Below are positions 52,974-61,828 of a stretch of 64,000 bases of DNA, piece by piece. The first letter of the stretch is position 1; every line of letters starts with the position of its first letter. The notes beneath the pieces were generated by a model that was not told the DNA's origin, searched no databases, and was given only the letters and a program-made list of their open reading frames with translations. A program made the position numbers and the translations under genes. Source of the stretch: Castellaniella sp040276065 (GTDB lineage: Bacteria > Pseudomonadota > Gammaproteobacteria > Burkholderiales > Burkholderiaceae_B); assembly GCF_040276065.1 (NCBI RefSeq), contig NZ_JBELOI010000005.1, positions 1 through 64,000 on the forward strand. Reading direction: 5' to 3'.

Positions 52974-54053
52974 ATGAAACCCTCGATGCGCAGCCGATTG
53001 GAGCAATTGGCCCATCGTCTGATCGAGATCGATGCGCTGTTGGCCGAACCCGACGGTGCCGACGATCTGGACCGTTTTCGCAAGCTCACGCGTGAACGTG
53101 CCGAGCTCGAGCCGGTGGTCGAGACCTTCAAGGCCTGGCAGCGGGCCGAGGCCGATCGCGCGGGTGCTCGCGAACTCGTATCCGATCCCGAGATGAGGGA
53201 TATGGCCGAGGAGGAGCTGGCGTCGGCCGAGGCGCGTCTGGACGAGTTGGAGGGCGAGTTGCAGATCTTGCTGTTGCCGCGCGATCCCGATGACGATCGC
53301 AGCGTGTTCCTGGAAATCCGCGCCGGCACCGGCGGCGACGAAAGCGCACTGTTCGCGGGCGATCTGCTGCGGATGTATATGCGCTATGCCGAGCACCAGG
53401 GCTGGCGGGTGGAGTTCATGTCCGAGAGCGGCGCCGAACTGGGCGGCTACAAGGAGGTCATCGTCCATGTCGAGGGCGCCGGCGTCTATGGCCGCCTGAA
53501 GTTCGAGTCGGGCGCCCACCGGGTGCAGCGCGTGCCCGAGACTGAGGCGCAAGGCCGCGTGCATACCTCGGCCTGCACCGTGGCGGTGATGCCCGAGGCC
53601 GATACGCTGGTCGACATCCAGATCAACCCCAACGACCTGCGCATCGACACCTTTCGCGCGAGCGGCGCCGGCGGCCAGCACATCAACAAGACGGATTCGG
53701 CGGTGCGCATCACTCACGTGCCCACCGGGCTGGTGGTGGAATGCCAGGACGACCGTTCGCAGCACCGGAACAAGGACAAAGCCATGCAGGTGCTGGCCGC
53801 CCGTCTAAAGGACCGGCAGCAGCAGGAGGCGCATGCGCGCGAGGCCGCGCAGCGCAAGACCCTTGTCGGCTCGGGAGACCGCTCGGAGCGCATCCGCACC
53901 TACAACTATCCCCAAGGGCGGGTGACGGATCATCGCATCAATCTGACGCTGTACAAGCTTGGCCAGATCATGGAAGGCGACCTTGCTGAACTCGTCGGCG
54001 CCCTGCTGACCGAACACCAGGCCGAGCAACTCGCCGCCCTCGCCCTGGACTAG
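52974..54053 (+). CDS. prfA: Peptide chain release factor 1
   Basis: 359 residues. The P-x-T-type anticodon tripeptide region RVPETEAQGRVHTSACTVAV and the catalytic GGQ (about 232-234, ASGAGGQHIN) are intact, with the C-terminal RTYNYPQGRVTDHR block. It terminates translation at UAA/UAG. ATG 52974 fits the family length. Next gene prmC methylates its GGQ glutamine. Confidence 0.97.
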   Translation: MKPSMRSRLEQLAHRLIEIDALLAEPDGADDLDRFRKLTRERAELEPVVETFKAWQRAEADRAGARELVSDPEMRDMAEEELASAEARLDELEGELQILLLPRDPDDDRSVFLEIRAGTGGDESALFAGDLLRMYMRYAEHQGWRVEFMSESGAELGGYKEVIVHVEGAGVYGRLKFESGAHRVQRVPETEAQGRVHTSACTVAVMPEADTLVDIQINPNDLRIDTFRASGAGGQHINKTDSAVRITHVPTGLVVECQDDRSQHRNKDKAMQVLAARLKDRQQQEAHAREAAQRKTLVGSGDRSERIRTYNYPQGRVTDHRINLTLYKLGQIMEGDLAELVGALLTEHQAEQLAALALD

Positions 54054-54083
54054 GGCTCGGCGGCGTGGCATAAGGAGATTGCT

Positions 54084-54947
54084 TTGGGGGCCGAACCGGC
54101 TAACCGAGAGGCGTGCGCCGCGGCGCAGCCCGTTACCTTGCGCACCCGCGTCGCCGCCAGCCCGCTGCCCCGGCTCGAGGCCCACATGCTGTGGCGACAG
54201 GTGTTGGGGGTTCCGCACAGTTGGCTGGTCGCCCATGACGACGAACCGTTAGCGCCCGAGCGGGTGGTGGCGTACGAGGTCCTCGAGGCACGCCGCGTCG
54301 CGGGCGAGCCGATGGCCTATATTCTGGGGCGGCGCGAATTCCTCGGGCGCGACTTCCGGGTGACGCCCGAGGTCCTGATCCCCCGGCCCGATACCGAGCT
54401 GTTGGTCGAGGCGGGTCTGCGGGCCCTGGCGGGGCGCGAGAATCCGCGCGTGCTCGATCTGGGGACCGGGAGCGGTGCCGTGGCGGTCTCGATCGCCCTG
54501 GCACGCCCGGATGCGCAGGTGACGGCGACGGACCTCAGCGCGGCAGCCCTTGAGGTCGCGGCCGACAACGCACGGACTTTAGGGGCATCGCTACAGTTTT
54601 TCCACGGGAATTGGTACGATAGTCGATTGGGGTCGGCACAATATGATCTCATCGTGTCCAACCCGCCGTACATCCATGCGCTGGACTCGCATCTGGGGCT
54701 GGGCGATTTGCGCTTCGAGCCGACGATGGCGCTGACCGATGGGGCCGATGGCCTATCGGCGTTACGCGCAATCGTCGACGGGGCGCCGTCGCACCTGATG
54801 CCTTCGGGCGTGGTGTGCGTCGAACACGGATGGGATCAGGCCGGCGCGGTGCGTGACTTGATGCGGCATCGCGGTTTTGCAGACATTGCCAGTCTCAGGG
54901 ATCTGGCAGGCATTGAACGGGTGACTCACGGTCGCCTGCCGTTTTAA
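54084..54947 (+). CDS. prmC: Release factor glutamine N5-methyltransferase
   Basis: 287-residue SAM-dependent methyltransferase that modifies the GGQ glutamine of release factors. SAM-binding VLDLGTGSGAVAVSIAL and the catalytic NPPY (IVSNPPYIHA) are present, with LIPRPDTELLVE upstream. The start is TTG at 54084, 6 bp after a strong AAGGAG (54072-54077); no ATG is suitably placed. It lies 30 bp after prfA. Confidence 0.95.
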   Translation: MGAEPANREACAAAQPVTLRTRVAASPLPRLEAHMLWRQVLGVPHSWLVAHDDEPLAPERVVAYEVLEARRVAGEPMAYILGRREFLGRDFRVTPEVLIPRPDTELLVEAGLRALAGRENPRVLDLGTGSGAVAVSIALARPDAQVTATDLSAAALEVAADNARTLGASLQFFHGNWYDSRLGSAQYDLIVSNPPYIHALDSHLGLGDLRFEPTMALTDGADGLSALRAIVDGAPSHLMPSGVVCVEHGWDQAGAVRDLMRHRGFADIASLRDLAGIERVTHGRLPF

Positions 54948-54973
54948 TCATTACTCTTTTCTGGTAGATCATC

Positions 54974-55315
54974 ATGAGCGAAGAAGTCCAATCCGAAGTC
55001 CAGGCATTCATCCGCGAGACGGTCACGGGTAATCCGGTCGTCCTGTTCATGAAGGGCACGGCGCAGTTCCCGCAATGCGGCTTCTCGGCGCGCGCGATCC
55101 AGGTCCTCAAGGCGGTGGGCGTCACCAAGCTCGTGACGGTCAATGTCCTTGAGGACGCCGAGGTCCGTCAGGGGATCAAGGATTACGCCAACTGGCCCAC
55201 GATTCCCCAGCTCTACGTCAAGGGCGAGTTCGTGGGCGGCACGGACATCATGTCCGAGATGTATGAAAAGGGCGAGCTCGCCGAGATCGTCAAAGAGGCT
55301 GGGGCCACCGAGTGA
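54974..55315 (+). CDS. grxD: Monothiol glutaredoxin, Grx4/GrxD family
   Basis: 113 residues with the CGFS active site (Cys35), the glutathione-binding WPTIPQLYV and GGTDIMSEMYEKGEL. Such proteins carry and transfer [2Fe-2S] clusters. It lies 26 bp after prmC, within the conserved cluster. Confidence 0.96.
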   Translation: MSEEVQSEVQAFIRETVTGNPVVLFMKGTAQFPQCGFSARAIQVLKAVGVTKLVTVNVLEDAEVRQGIKDYANWPTIPQLYVKGEFVGGTDIMSEMYEKGELAEIVKEAGATE

Positions 55316-55331
55316 GCCGTCGGCTTCATCA

Positions 55332-55357
55332 GGACGCCGGCATTGCGCCCGGCGTCC
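55332..55357 (+). terminator. Stem-loop after grxD
   Basis: Perfect 9-bp GC-rich arms GGACGCCGG (55332-55340) and CCGGCGTCC (55349-55357) with an 8-nt loop, 16 bp after the grxD stop. No T-run follows, so it is either a weak/Rho-assisted terminator or an mRNA 3'-end stabiliser. Confidence 0.55.
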
Positions 55358-55430
55358 GTGCGCTGTGCCATTGCGGGCGCGGCGTGGATGGATTATCCGA
55401 CCTGCCGATCTGATTCCTCGTCCCTCTGCC

Positions 55431-56642
55431 ATGCTCAAGCGGATTTCTGTTTCACAGCTGCGGATCGGCATGTACATCCATGAGCTGTGCGGCTCGTGGC
55501 TGGATCACTCGTTTTGGCGGTCGCGCTTCCTGATCGAGCAGGACAGCCACTTGTCGCGCTTGCAAGGTTCGAAGCTCGAGTGGGTCTGGATCGATACGGA
55601 TCGGGGGCTGGATGTCGAGACGGTCGCCGCACAGGTGGCTGCCGGTTCGACCTCGGACCGCTCCGGCACGCGCGCGCAGACCCTCGTGCCCGTTGTGGAC
55701 GACCCTGCCCGCAAGGCCAGTGAACGGGCGCAGGGGGTGCGCGACGCGTCGGGGGACCTGGTGGCGCAGATGTTCAGCGATGCGCAGCTCGGGCGGCGCC
55801 TGGACGTCAAGCAGATCGAACGCCTCGCGCGGGACGTGGCCGACTCCATCGACGAGCACCCGGATGCCTTGCTCAGCCTCGCGCGGATCAAGCGCGCCGA
55901 TCAGTATACGTATATGCATTCGGTCGCGGTGGCGGCCTTGATGACCTCCTTGGCCCGCGAACTCGGGCTGCCCGCGGAGCAGGTGCGCCTGGCCGGCATG
56001 GCCGGCCTGCTGCACGACATCGGCAAGGTGGGAATTCCGGAAAAGATCCTCAACAAGGCGGGACGCCTCACCGACGAAGAGTTCGAGATCGTCAAACGAC
56101 ACCCCGCCGAGGGCGCGGCCATATTGCGCCGTGAGGAGCCCGAGATCCCGCCTGAGATCGTGGATGTCTGCCTGCATCACCACGAGCGCATGGACGGGCG
56201 CGGGTATCCGGACGGCCTGGCGGGCGGGCAGATCAGCCTGCTGGCGCGCATGGGGGCGATTTGCGATGTCTATGATGCGATCACGTCGAACCGTCCGTAC
56301 AAGAAGGGCTGGGATCCAGCGTTCTCCCTTGGCAAGATGGCCGAGTGGGAGGGCCACTTCGACGCCGAGATCCTCGCTGCCTTCACCCGTGCCTTGGGCC
56401 GGTATCCGGTCGGGTCCATCCTCAGCCTCACCTCGGGCGAGTTGGCGGTCGTGGTCGCACAAAACCGCGATGTGCCCGATGCGCCGGTGGTCAAGGTTTT
56501 TTATTCCAATCGCCTGTGCCAGTACACGGCCGGACGCCGGATTGATCTCGCCGATCCGGACTGCGGCTGTCGGATCGTGCCGGCGGTCAAGCCGGTCGAC
56601 TGGGCGCAATCCGGGCTCAGCCTGCCGAGCTTCATCGACTGA
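55431..56642 (+). CDS. HD-GYP domain cyclic-di-GMP phosphodiesterase
   Basis: 403 residues: an N-terminal DUF3391-like domain (ISVSQLRIGMYIHELCGSWLDH) and an HD-GYP domain with HD near 193 (GLLHDIGKVGIPE), HHHE and the GYP tripeptide near 258 (GRGYPDGL). It degrades c-di-GMP in the cytoplasm. ATG 55431 begins exactly at the conserved MLKRISVSQLRIGMYI. No receiver domain is present. Confidence 0.93.
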   Translation: MLKRISVSQLRIGMYIHELCGSWLDHSFWRSRFLIEQDSHLSRLQGSKLEWVWIDTDRGLDVETVAAQVAAGSTSDRSGTRAQTLVPVVDDPARKASERAQGVRDASGDLVAQMFSDAQLGRRLDVKQIERLARDVADSIDEHPDALLSLARIKRADQYTYMHSVAVAALMTSLARELGLPAEQVRLAGMAGLLHDIGKVGIPEKILNKAGRLTDEEFEIVKRHPAEGAAILRREEPEIPPEIVDVCLHHHERMDGRGYPDGLAGGQISLLARMGAICDVYDAITSNRPYKKGWDPAFSLGKMAEWEGHFDAEILAAFTRALGRYPVGSILSLTSGELAVVVAQNRDVPDAPVVKVFYSNRLCQYTAGRRIDLADPDCGCRIVPAVKPVDWAQSGLSLPSFID

Positions 56643-56708
56643 GCGTCGGCGAGTTGTGCGCGCGCGACGATGGACGTGCGGCGCGGCCGGCGCGGTGTCG
56701 GCGCGACG

Positions 56709-57953
56709 CTAGCCGCGAGTGTCCGCGCGCCGGCTGATGGCGAGCGCCAGAGCGATGCCGGCGATGGCGTAAGTGCCGGTCGCGAGCCAGGTCCACTGCC
56801 ACCCTCCGGCGATATTGACGACCCAGGCCACCACGGGCGGGCCCGTAAACTGCCCGAGCGATGAGCATTGCTGCATCCAGCCCACGGTGGTGGTGGTCGT
56901 GTGCGGGGTCGGTGCGAGGGCGATGGCCAGTACGAACAGGGTGGCCGGGATCAGGCCGCCGACGGCTGAGAACACCAGAATCGCGGCAAACTGCGCGGCG
57001 GCGGGCAGGCCGGCGCCAAACGCGGCAAAGGCGCACGCGATCATGGTCGAGAAGCCGATGATGATCAGCCTGCGCGCGGGCACGCCACCGTGCAGGAGGC
57101 GTCCGGCCAGCAGGTTGCCGATGATGTTGGCGCCCGCCACCAGGGCGGTCAGGAGTCCCGCCGTCGTGCCGGCGACGCCGCCGGCCGCGTAGATCGTCGG
57201 CAGGAACCCGATGACCGCGATCCACTGTGCCGCATAGACCCCGAACGTCAGGGCGACCATCCAAACGTCCCGTGAACTCAGGGTCTGGCGGACCATGCGC
57301 ATCGCCGGTGGGCGACCCGAAGCGTCCTCGCTGGCGCGGGTGCCCGCGGCCGAGGCGGCTGGAGCGGCTGGAGCGGCCGGATCGGCCGGGACCAGGGCCC
57401 CGGTCACCAGCAGCATGACGAAAGTCAGTGCCCCCAGCAGGATCCACAGCATGCGCCAGTCACCCAGGGTCAAGAACCAGGCGCCCGCGATCAGGATGAT
57501 GACAGTGCCGGCGGGCATATAGCAGCTCCACAGGCCCATGACGCGGCTGAGGCTGCTCGGCGGCACCAGGCGCCGGATCAGCGAGGGTACCGGCATGGCG
57601 ACCATCAGGAATCCGCAACCCTCGATGCCCCGGAACAGCAGCATCATGGCGGTGGTGTCGAAAAGAGTGCCCGCCGCCGAGGCCGCCGCGAGGATTGCCA
57701 GGCCGGTCATCACGCAGCGGCGCAGGCCGATGCGTTCAGCGACCAGTCCGATGAGCAGGCCCAGCGTCATGCCTCCCATCTGTACGATGGACAGCAGGAA
57801 TCCGGATTCCACCAGATCCAGTCCAAGCTCGGCCTGCAGGGCCGGCAGGGCGGGCGGCAGCTTCCAGATGTGCAGGGCGGCGCAGATTCCGGCCAGCACC
57901 AGGCAGAGGGCGGAGCGGATGGTGCGTGGGGCGCTGGTGGGGGGAGGCATCAT
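56709..57953 (-). CDS. MFS transporter (cyanate/nitrate-type or drug exporter-like)
   Basis: 414 residues, 12 helices, motif A-like GLVAERIGLRR after helix 2 and GRLLHGGVPARR after helix 8. An Ala/Pro-rich segment (PADPAAPAAPAASAAG) forms the central cytoplasmic loop. ATG 57953 or the adjacent ATG 57950. It is followed upstream, 31 bp away on the same strand, by a second MFS gene, so the two are probably co-transcribed. Substrate unknown. Confidence 0.87.
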   Translation of the reverse strand: MMPPPTSAPRTIRSALCLVLAGICAALHIWKLPPALPALQAELGLDLVESGFLLSIVQMGGMTLGLLIGLVAERIGLRRCVMTGLAILAAASAAGTLFDTTAMMLLFRGIEGCGFLMVAMPVPSLIRRLVPPSSLSRVMGLWSCYMPAGTVIILIAGAWFLTLGDWRMLWILLGALTFVMLLVTGALVPADPAAPAAPAASAAGTRASEDASGRPPAMRMVRQTLSSRDVWMVALTFGVYAAQWIAVIGFLPTIYAAGGVAGTTAGLLTALVAGANIIGNLLAGRLLHGGVPARRLIIIGFSTMIACAFAAFGAGLPAAAQFAAILVFSAVGGLIPATLFVLAIALAPTPHTTTTTVGWMQQCSSLGQFTGPPVVAWVVNIAGGWQWTWLATGTYAIAGIALALAISRRADTRG

Positions 57954-57984
57954 GGTCTTCAACGGGCATGCGCTCGCGCAGGGA

Positions 57985-59169
57985 TCATGCGGTGACCCGG
58001 CGCGGCAGCCAGCGCCAGAACATATAGGCCGCCACGTAGCCCAAGCCGCCGATGGCCAGGATGCCGGCGGCCAGCGACAGCGCGGCGGTGATGGCCGAGA
58101 GCAGCAGGGGTCCGCCGCCGCCGCCCAAATCGCTGATGACGCGCCAGATGCCCAGGAACTGTGTGCGCCCTTCGTTTGGCGAGGCGTCGGCACCGATGGT
58201 CATGATGATGCCCGAGCCGATCCCGTTGCCCAGCCCCAGGATCATGCTGACCGCCATCAGGGTCGCAAAACCGTGGGTGAGGGGAATCAGCATCAGCGAG
58301 GTGCTCATGATCAGCATGGAGGGCAGCGCGACCCAAAGCCGGCCTCTGACGTCCATGACCTTGCCGGCGGGATAGAACAGCAGCATGTCCACGCCGCCCA
58401 TGAAACCGTAGATGAGGGCGGTTGTGGTGGCGTCCAGGCCGATGTGATCGGCCCACAGGGGGATGACGATTTGGCGGCAGGCCCGCAAGGCCGATACCAG
58501 AGCGGAGGCCAGGCCCAGTGTGATGAGCACGCGCGCGTGGCGTCGCATCATTCCGCTCATGGCGACGTGCCGCGACGACGCGCGTTGCTTGCGGTCGCCC
58601 GGCAGGTCGGGAATCGCCAGGGACAGCAGGCCCGCGCCGAGGATGGCCAGGGCCGCCGCCCAGTAGGCGCCGTCCAGGCCGAGGGCGTGAATGAAGGCCG
58701 CGGCGATGAACGGCCCAAAGAACAAGCCGATGCGCATGGCGCCGCCTAATGTCGACATGGCGCGCGCGCGCATCGTCAGGGGCACGGCCTCGACCAGGTA
58801 GGTTTGGCGGGCGAGCATGAAGACGGCGCTGGCCATGCCGATCATCAAGACGCCGATCCCGAACAGCCAGGGCTCGTGGGCGAGCAGGCAGAAGGCCAGC
58901 CCCAGCAGGCTGAAGACGGATGCACCCACCATGGCACTGCGCTCTCCGAACCGGGCGGCCAGCGCGGCAGCCGGCAGGTTGGCCAGCAACGAGCCGATGC
59001 CCACCAGGGCCACGATGAAGCCGGCCCACGCCGCCGAGGCTCCCAGGTCCCGGGCGCTGAGCGCCAGCACAGGGTACATCGCGCCTTCGCCCACGCCAAA
59101 CAGGAGCGAGGGGCCGAAGGCGGCCAACGCGATCTTGCGCAGACTGAACGAGGGTTTGGGTTCCTGCAC
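57985..59169 (-). CDS. MFS transporter
   Basis: 394 residues, 12 helices, with AALAARFGERSAM after helix 2 and GKVMDVRGRLW after helix 8. A glycine run (LGGGGGPLLL) lies near the end of helix 11. It is upstream of the other MFS gene on the same strand and 76 bp downstream of the HpaR-like regulator gene, so the three may form one transcript. Confidence 0.87.
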   Translation of the reverse strand: MQEPKPSFSLRKIALAAFGPSLLFGVGEGAMYPVLALSARDLGASAAWAGFIVALVGIGSLLANLPAAALAARFGERSAMVGASVFSLLGLAFCLLAHEPWLFGIGVLMIGMASAVFMLARQTYLVEAVPLTMRARAMSTLGGAMRIGLFFGPFIAAAFIHALGLDGAYWAAALAILGAGLLSLAIPDLPGDRKQRASSRHVAMSGMMRRHARVLITLGLASALVSALRACRQIVIPLWADHIGLDATTTALIYGFMGGVDMLLFYPAGKVMDVRGRLWVALPSMLIMSTSLMLIPLTHGFATLMAVSMILGLGNGIGSGIIMTIGADASPNEGRTQFLGIWRVISDLGGGGGPLLLSAITAALSLAAGILAIGGLGYVAAYMFWRWLPRRVTA

Positions 59170-59245
59170 GGGAGGCGGCTTGGGTTGGAAGGCCTCTATT
59201 CTTGCATATCCGGCTCGCGGTCGCGGCTTTCACGATGGCTCGATA

Positions 59246-59710
59246 CTAGCCCCCGGGCAGCTCGACCGATCGGATCTGGTCCAGTGGGGCGTTCAACAGA
59301 CGGTCGATCTGGAGGTAGCTCTGGTCCATCAGTTCGCGGCCGATGGCCTCCTCGATCAGGCGGTACTGCTCGTCGATCAGCGGTGCGATGCGGGCGCAGA
59401 TTTCCTGGCTGCGCGGCGTCAGGCTGATGATGACGCGCCGCTGGTCGCGCGCGACCTTGCGCCGGCTGATCAGGTCCATGGCCTTCATCCGCGCCAGTAT
59501 CCCCGTCATGCTGGGGCTCAGGATCATGCACAGGTCGCACAACTGATTGGGCTCCATGTCGCCATGCTGATTCAGGTTGCGGATGATGCGCCATTGCTGC
59601 TCGGTCAGGTTGAAATGATTCAGGATCCGGCGGAAATGGCAAAGCAGCGCCTCGCGGCCCCTGAGCAGCAGGTGGGGGAGGTTGCGATGCGCAATCGGTG
59701 TCTTCATCAA
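59246..59710 (-). CDS. hpaR: MarR-family regulator, HpaR-like
   Basis: 154 residues with the characteristic HpaR opening HRNLPHLLLRGREALLCHFRRIL and NLTEQQWRIIRNL, then a winged helix (LCDLCMILSPSMTGILARM; RRKVARDQRRVIISLT). HpaR represses homoprotocatechuate catabolism in E. coli; no hpa catabolic gene is seen here, so the ligand may differ. It is divergent from the TakP-like TRAP operon and leads the MFS pair. Confidence 0.85.
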   Translation of the reverse strand: MMKTPIAHRNLPHLLLRGREALLCHFRRILNHFNLTEQQWRIIRNLNQHGDMEPNQLCDLCMILSPSMTGILARMKAMDLISRRKVARDQRRVIISLTPRSQEICARIAPLIDEQYRLIEEAIGRELMDQSYLQIDRLLNAPLDQIRSVELPGG

Positions 59711-59987
59711 CGGGCTCCTGCTCGGATCATGGTGGTACTTTACTGGGTTTTCTTCGCCGGCTTGCCATCGCGCCAGTCAGATTGCGAACATCATAATAAA
59801 TATCAAGTCCAGGCCCGCTAATCGTGGGTTTTCCATTGGGATATCAGGGTTTTTGCGGATGGGTTTCCTAGCGTTAATACTGATTGCCCGAATCAGCCAA
59901 TGTCCTGCACTATTCACGCGCTCTCACCCGTTTACAAAACGGAAACAAACTACTCAGGTTTACAAACCAGAACAGGGGCTCTCTCTC
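59711..59987. other. Divergent control region between MarR and TRAP genes
   Basis: A 277-bp gap. An AT-rich segment near 59788-59808 (CATCATAATAAATATCAAG) is a candidate MarR-binding area but is not a perfect palindrome. No small gene was recognised. Confidence 0.4.
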
Positions 59988-61076
59988 ATGCAACGTCGTT
60001 CCTTCCTCAAGAAGGCCGCACTCGGTGCGGCTGCCGGTGGCGCCACCCTGGCCGCTCCCGTCTTCGCCCAGGATGCGCCTGCCCTCCAATGGCGCCTCGC
60101 TTCCAGCTTCCCCCGCAGTGCCGACGCCATCTACTCGGGCGGCGAGCACGTGGCCAAGTACGTCTCGGAGGCCACCGGCGGCAAGTTCCAGATTCGCGCC
60201 TTTCCCGGCGGCGAGATCCTCCCCGCGCTGGCAGTGCTGGACGGCGTTCAGAACGGCACGGTGGAATGCGGCCATACCGCGTCCTACTACTATTTTGGCA
60301 AGGATCCCGCGCTGTGCTTTGACGGCGCCGTTCCCTTTGGCCTGAACACCCGCCAGTACAACGCCTGGGTGCGCCATGCGGGTGGCCTAGAGATCCTGCG
60401 CGAGATGTTCGCCAAGTTCAATGTCGTGAATTTCCCCTGCGGCTACACCGGCACCCAGATGGGCGGCTGGTTTCGCAAGGAAATCAAGACCGTCGAGGAT
60501 TTGCAGGGCCTCAAGTTCCGCACCGCCGCGTTTGCCGGCGCCGTGCTGACCAGGCTCGGCGTGGTGCCCCAGCAGATTGCCGGCGGCGACATCTACCCCT
60601 CGCTGGAAAAAGGCACGATCGACGCGGCCGAGTGGATCGGTCCCTACGACGACGAAAAACTCGGTTTCCACCGTGTGGCCCCGTTCTACTATTTCCCCGG
60701 CTGGTGGGAAGGCACGCTGCAGGTTTCCCTGTACGTCAACAAGGACAAGTACGAGGCCCTGCCCAAGCACTACCAGGCCGTGATCGACCAGGCCTCCGCC
60801 CTGGCGACCAACGTCATGATCGCCACCTACGATGCCGAGAACCCCAAGGCCCTCAAGCGCCTGATTGGCGAGGGTGCCAAGCTGCGCGCCTTCCCCAAGC
60901 CCGTCATGGACGCGTGCTACAAAGCGGCCCAGGACACCTATGCCGAGCTCTCGGCCAAGGATGCCGGCTTCAAAAAGATTCATGACCACTACATGGGCTT
61001 CCGTGACCACGAAATTCCATGGTTCCGCGTGGCCGAGGGCAGCTTCGACCAGTACATGGCCGCGGCTGCGAAGTAA
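59988..61076 (+). CDS. TRAP transporter substrate-binding protein, TakP-like (2-oxo acids)
   Basis: 362 residues with a Tat signal (RRSFLKK at 3-9) and a mature protein very similar to recalled TakP of Rhodobacter: WRLASSFPRS, GHTASYYYFGKDPA, TGTQMGGWFRKEI, VVPQQIAGGDIYPSLEKGTI and EWIGPYDDEKLGF. TakP binds pyruvate and other 2-oxo acids, with a bound cation, so a similar ligand is predicted. ATG 59988 starts the Tat signal; longer upstream frame is non-coding. Confidence 0.9.
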   Translation: MQRRSFLKKAALGAAAGGATLAAPVFAQDAPALQWRLASSFPRSADAIYSGGEHVAKYVSEATGGKFQIRAFPGGEILPALAVLDGVQNGTVECGHTASYYYFGKDPALCFDGAVPFGLNTRQYNAWVRHAGGLEILREMFAKFNVVNFPCGYTGTQMGGWFRKEIKTVEDLQGLKFRTAAFAGAVLTRLGVVPQQIAGGDIYPSLEKGTIDAAEWIGPYDDEKLGFHRVAPFYYFPGWWEGTLQVSLYVNKDKYEALPKHYQAVIDQASALATNVMIATYDAENPKALKRLIGEGAKLRAFPKPVMDACYKAAQDTYAELSAKDAGFKKIHDHYMGFRDHEIPWFRVAEGSFDQYMAAAAK

Positions 61077-61123
61077 GCCGTCCCCGCCGCCCCGGACCCT
61101 GATGCCGGGCTCCGGTGATGCGT

Positions 61124-61163
61124 GACACGCGCCGGCCCCCGACATCGGGGGCTTGCGCGTGTC
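61124..61163 (+). promoter_or_regulatory. Stem-loop between TakP-like and permease genes
   Basis: Outer arms GACACGCGC (61124-61132) and GCGCGTGTC (61155-61163) plus an inner perfect GCCCCCG/CGGGGGC stem (61135-61141, 61046-equivalent at 61146-61152). No T-run follows. As in the other TRAP operon of this window, it may lower permease expression relative to the binding protein. Confidence 0.6.
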
Positions 61164-61191
61164 TTGCCGTTATCTTTCAAAGATTTAAACC

Positions 61192-61824
61192 ATGAAAGCT
61201 CTACTTGCCCTTTCGCGGGTGATTGACGCCGTCAATCGCCGCGTGGGCCGGGCCGTGACCTGGTTGATTCTGCTTGCCGTGCTCGTCAGCGCCACCAACG
61301 CGACCGTGCGCAAGCTCTTCAACGTCAGCTCCAATGCCTGGCTCGAACTCCAGTGGTATTTATTCGGCGCGGTGTTTCTGCTGGCTGCCGGCTATACCCT
61401 GCTCAAGAACGAGCACGTCCGCGTGGACGTGCTGGCCCAGCGCCTTTCGCGCCGCACCCAGATCAAGATCGAAATCTTCGGTGTGCTGTTCTTCCTGTTT
61501 CCGGCCTGCTTCATCATCATGTGGCTGTCCTGGCCGGTGTTCATGGACGCCTTCGTCAACAACGAGCAGTCGTCCAATGCCGGCGGCCTGATCCGCTGGC
61601 CTGCCAAGCTGCTGATTCCCGTCGGTTTTGCACTGCTGATCGCCGCGGGCGTCTCGCATCTGATCAAATGCGTCGGCTATCTGCGCGGCGCGTGCCCCGA
61701 TCCCACGAACACCCACACCGGCAAGTCGGCCGAGGAACTGCTCGCCGAGGAAATCGCCCGCGAGGCCGCACAACGCGAGGTCGAGCAACGTGCAGCCAGC
61801 TCGCATCATGGGACGGAGCACTGA
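61192..61824 (+). CDS. TRAP transporter small permease (DctQ family)
   Basis: 210 residues, four predicted helices, with the family block WLELQWYLFGAVFLLAAGYTLLKNEHVRVD written across helix 2 and its loop (LQWYLFGAVF; LKNEHVRVDVL). A charged C-terminal tail (AEELLAEEIAREAAQREVE) extends into the cytoplasm. It ends 4 bp before the large permease. Confidence 0.93.
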   Translation: MKALLALSRVIDAVNRRVGRAVTWLILLAVLVSATNATVRKLFNVSSNAWLELQWYLFGAVFLLAAGYTLLKNEHVRVDVLAQRLSRRTQIKIEIFGVLFFLFPACFIIMWLSWPVFMDAFVNNEQSSNAGGLIRWPAKLLIPVGFALLIAAGVSHLIKCVGYLRGACPDPTNTHTGKSAEELLAEEIAREAAQREVEQRAASSHHGTEH

Positions 61825-61828
61825 CGAC

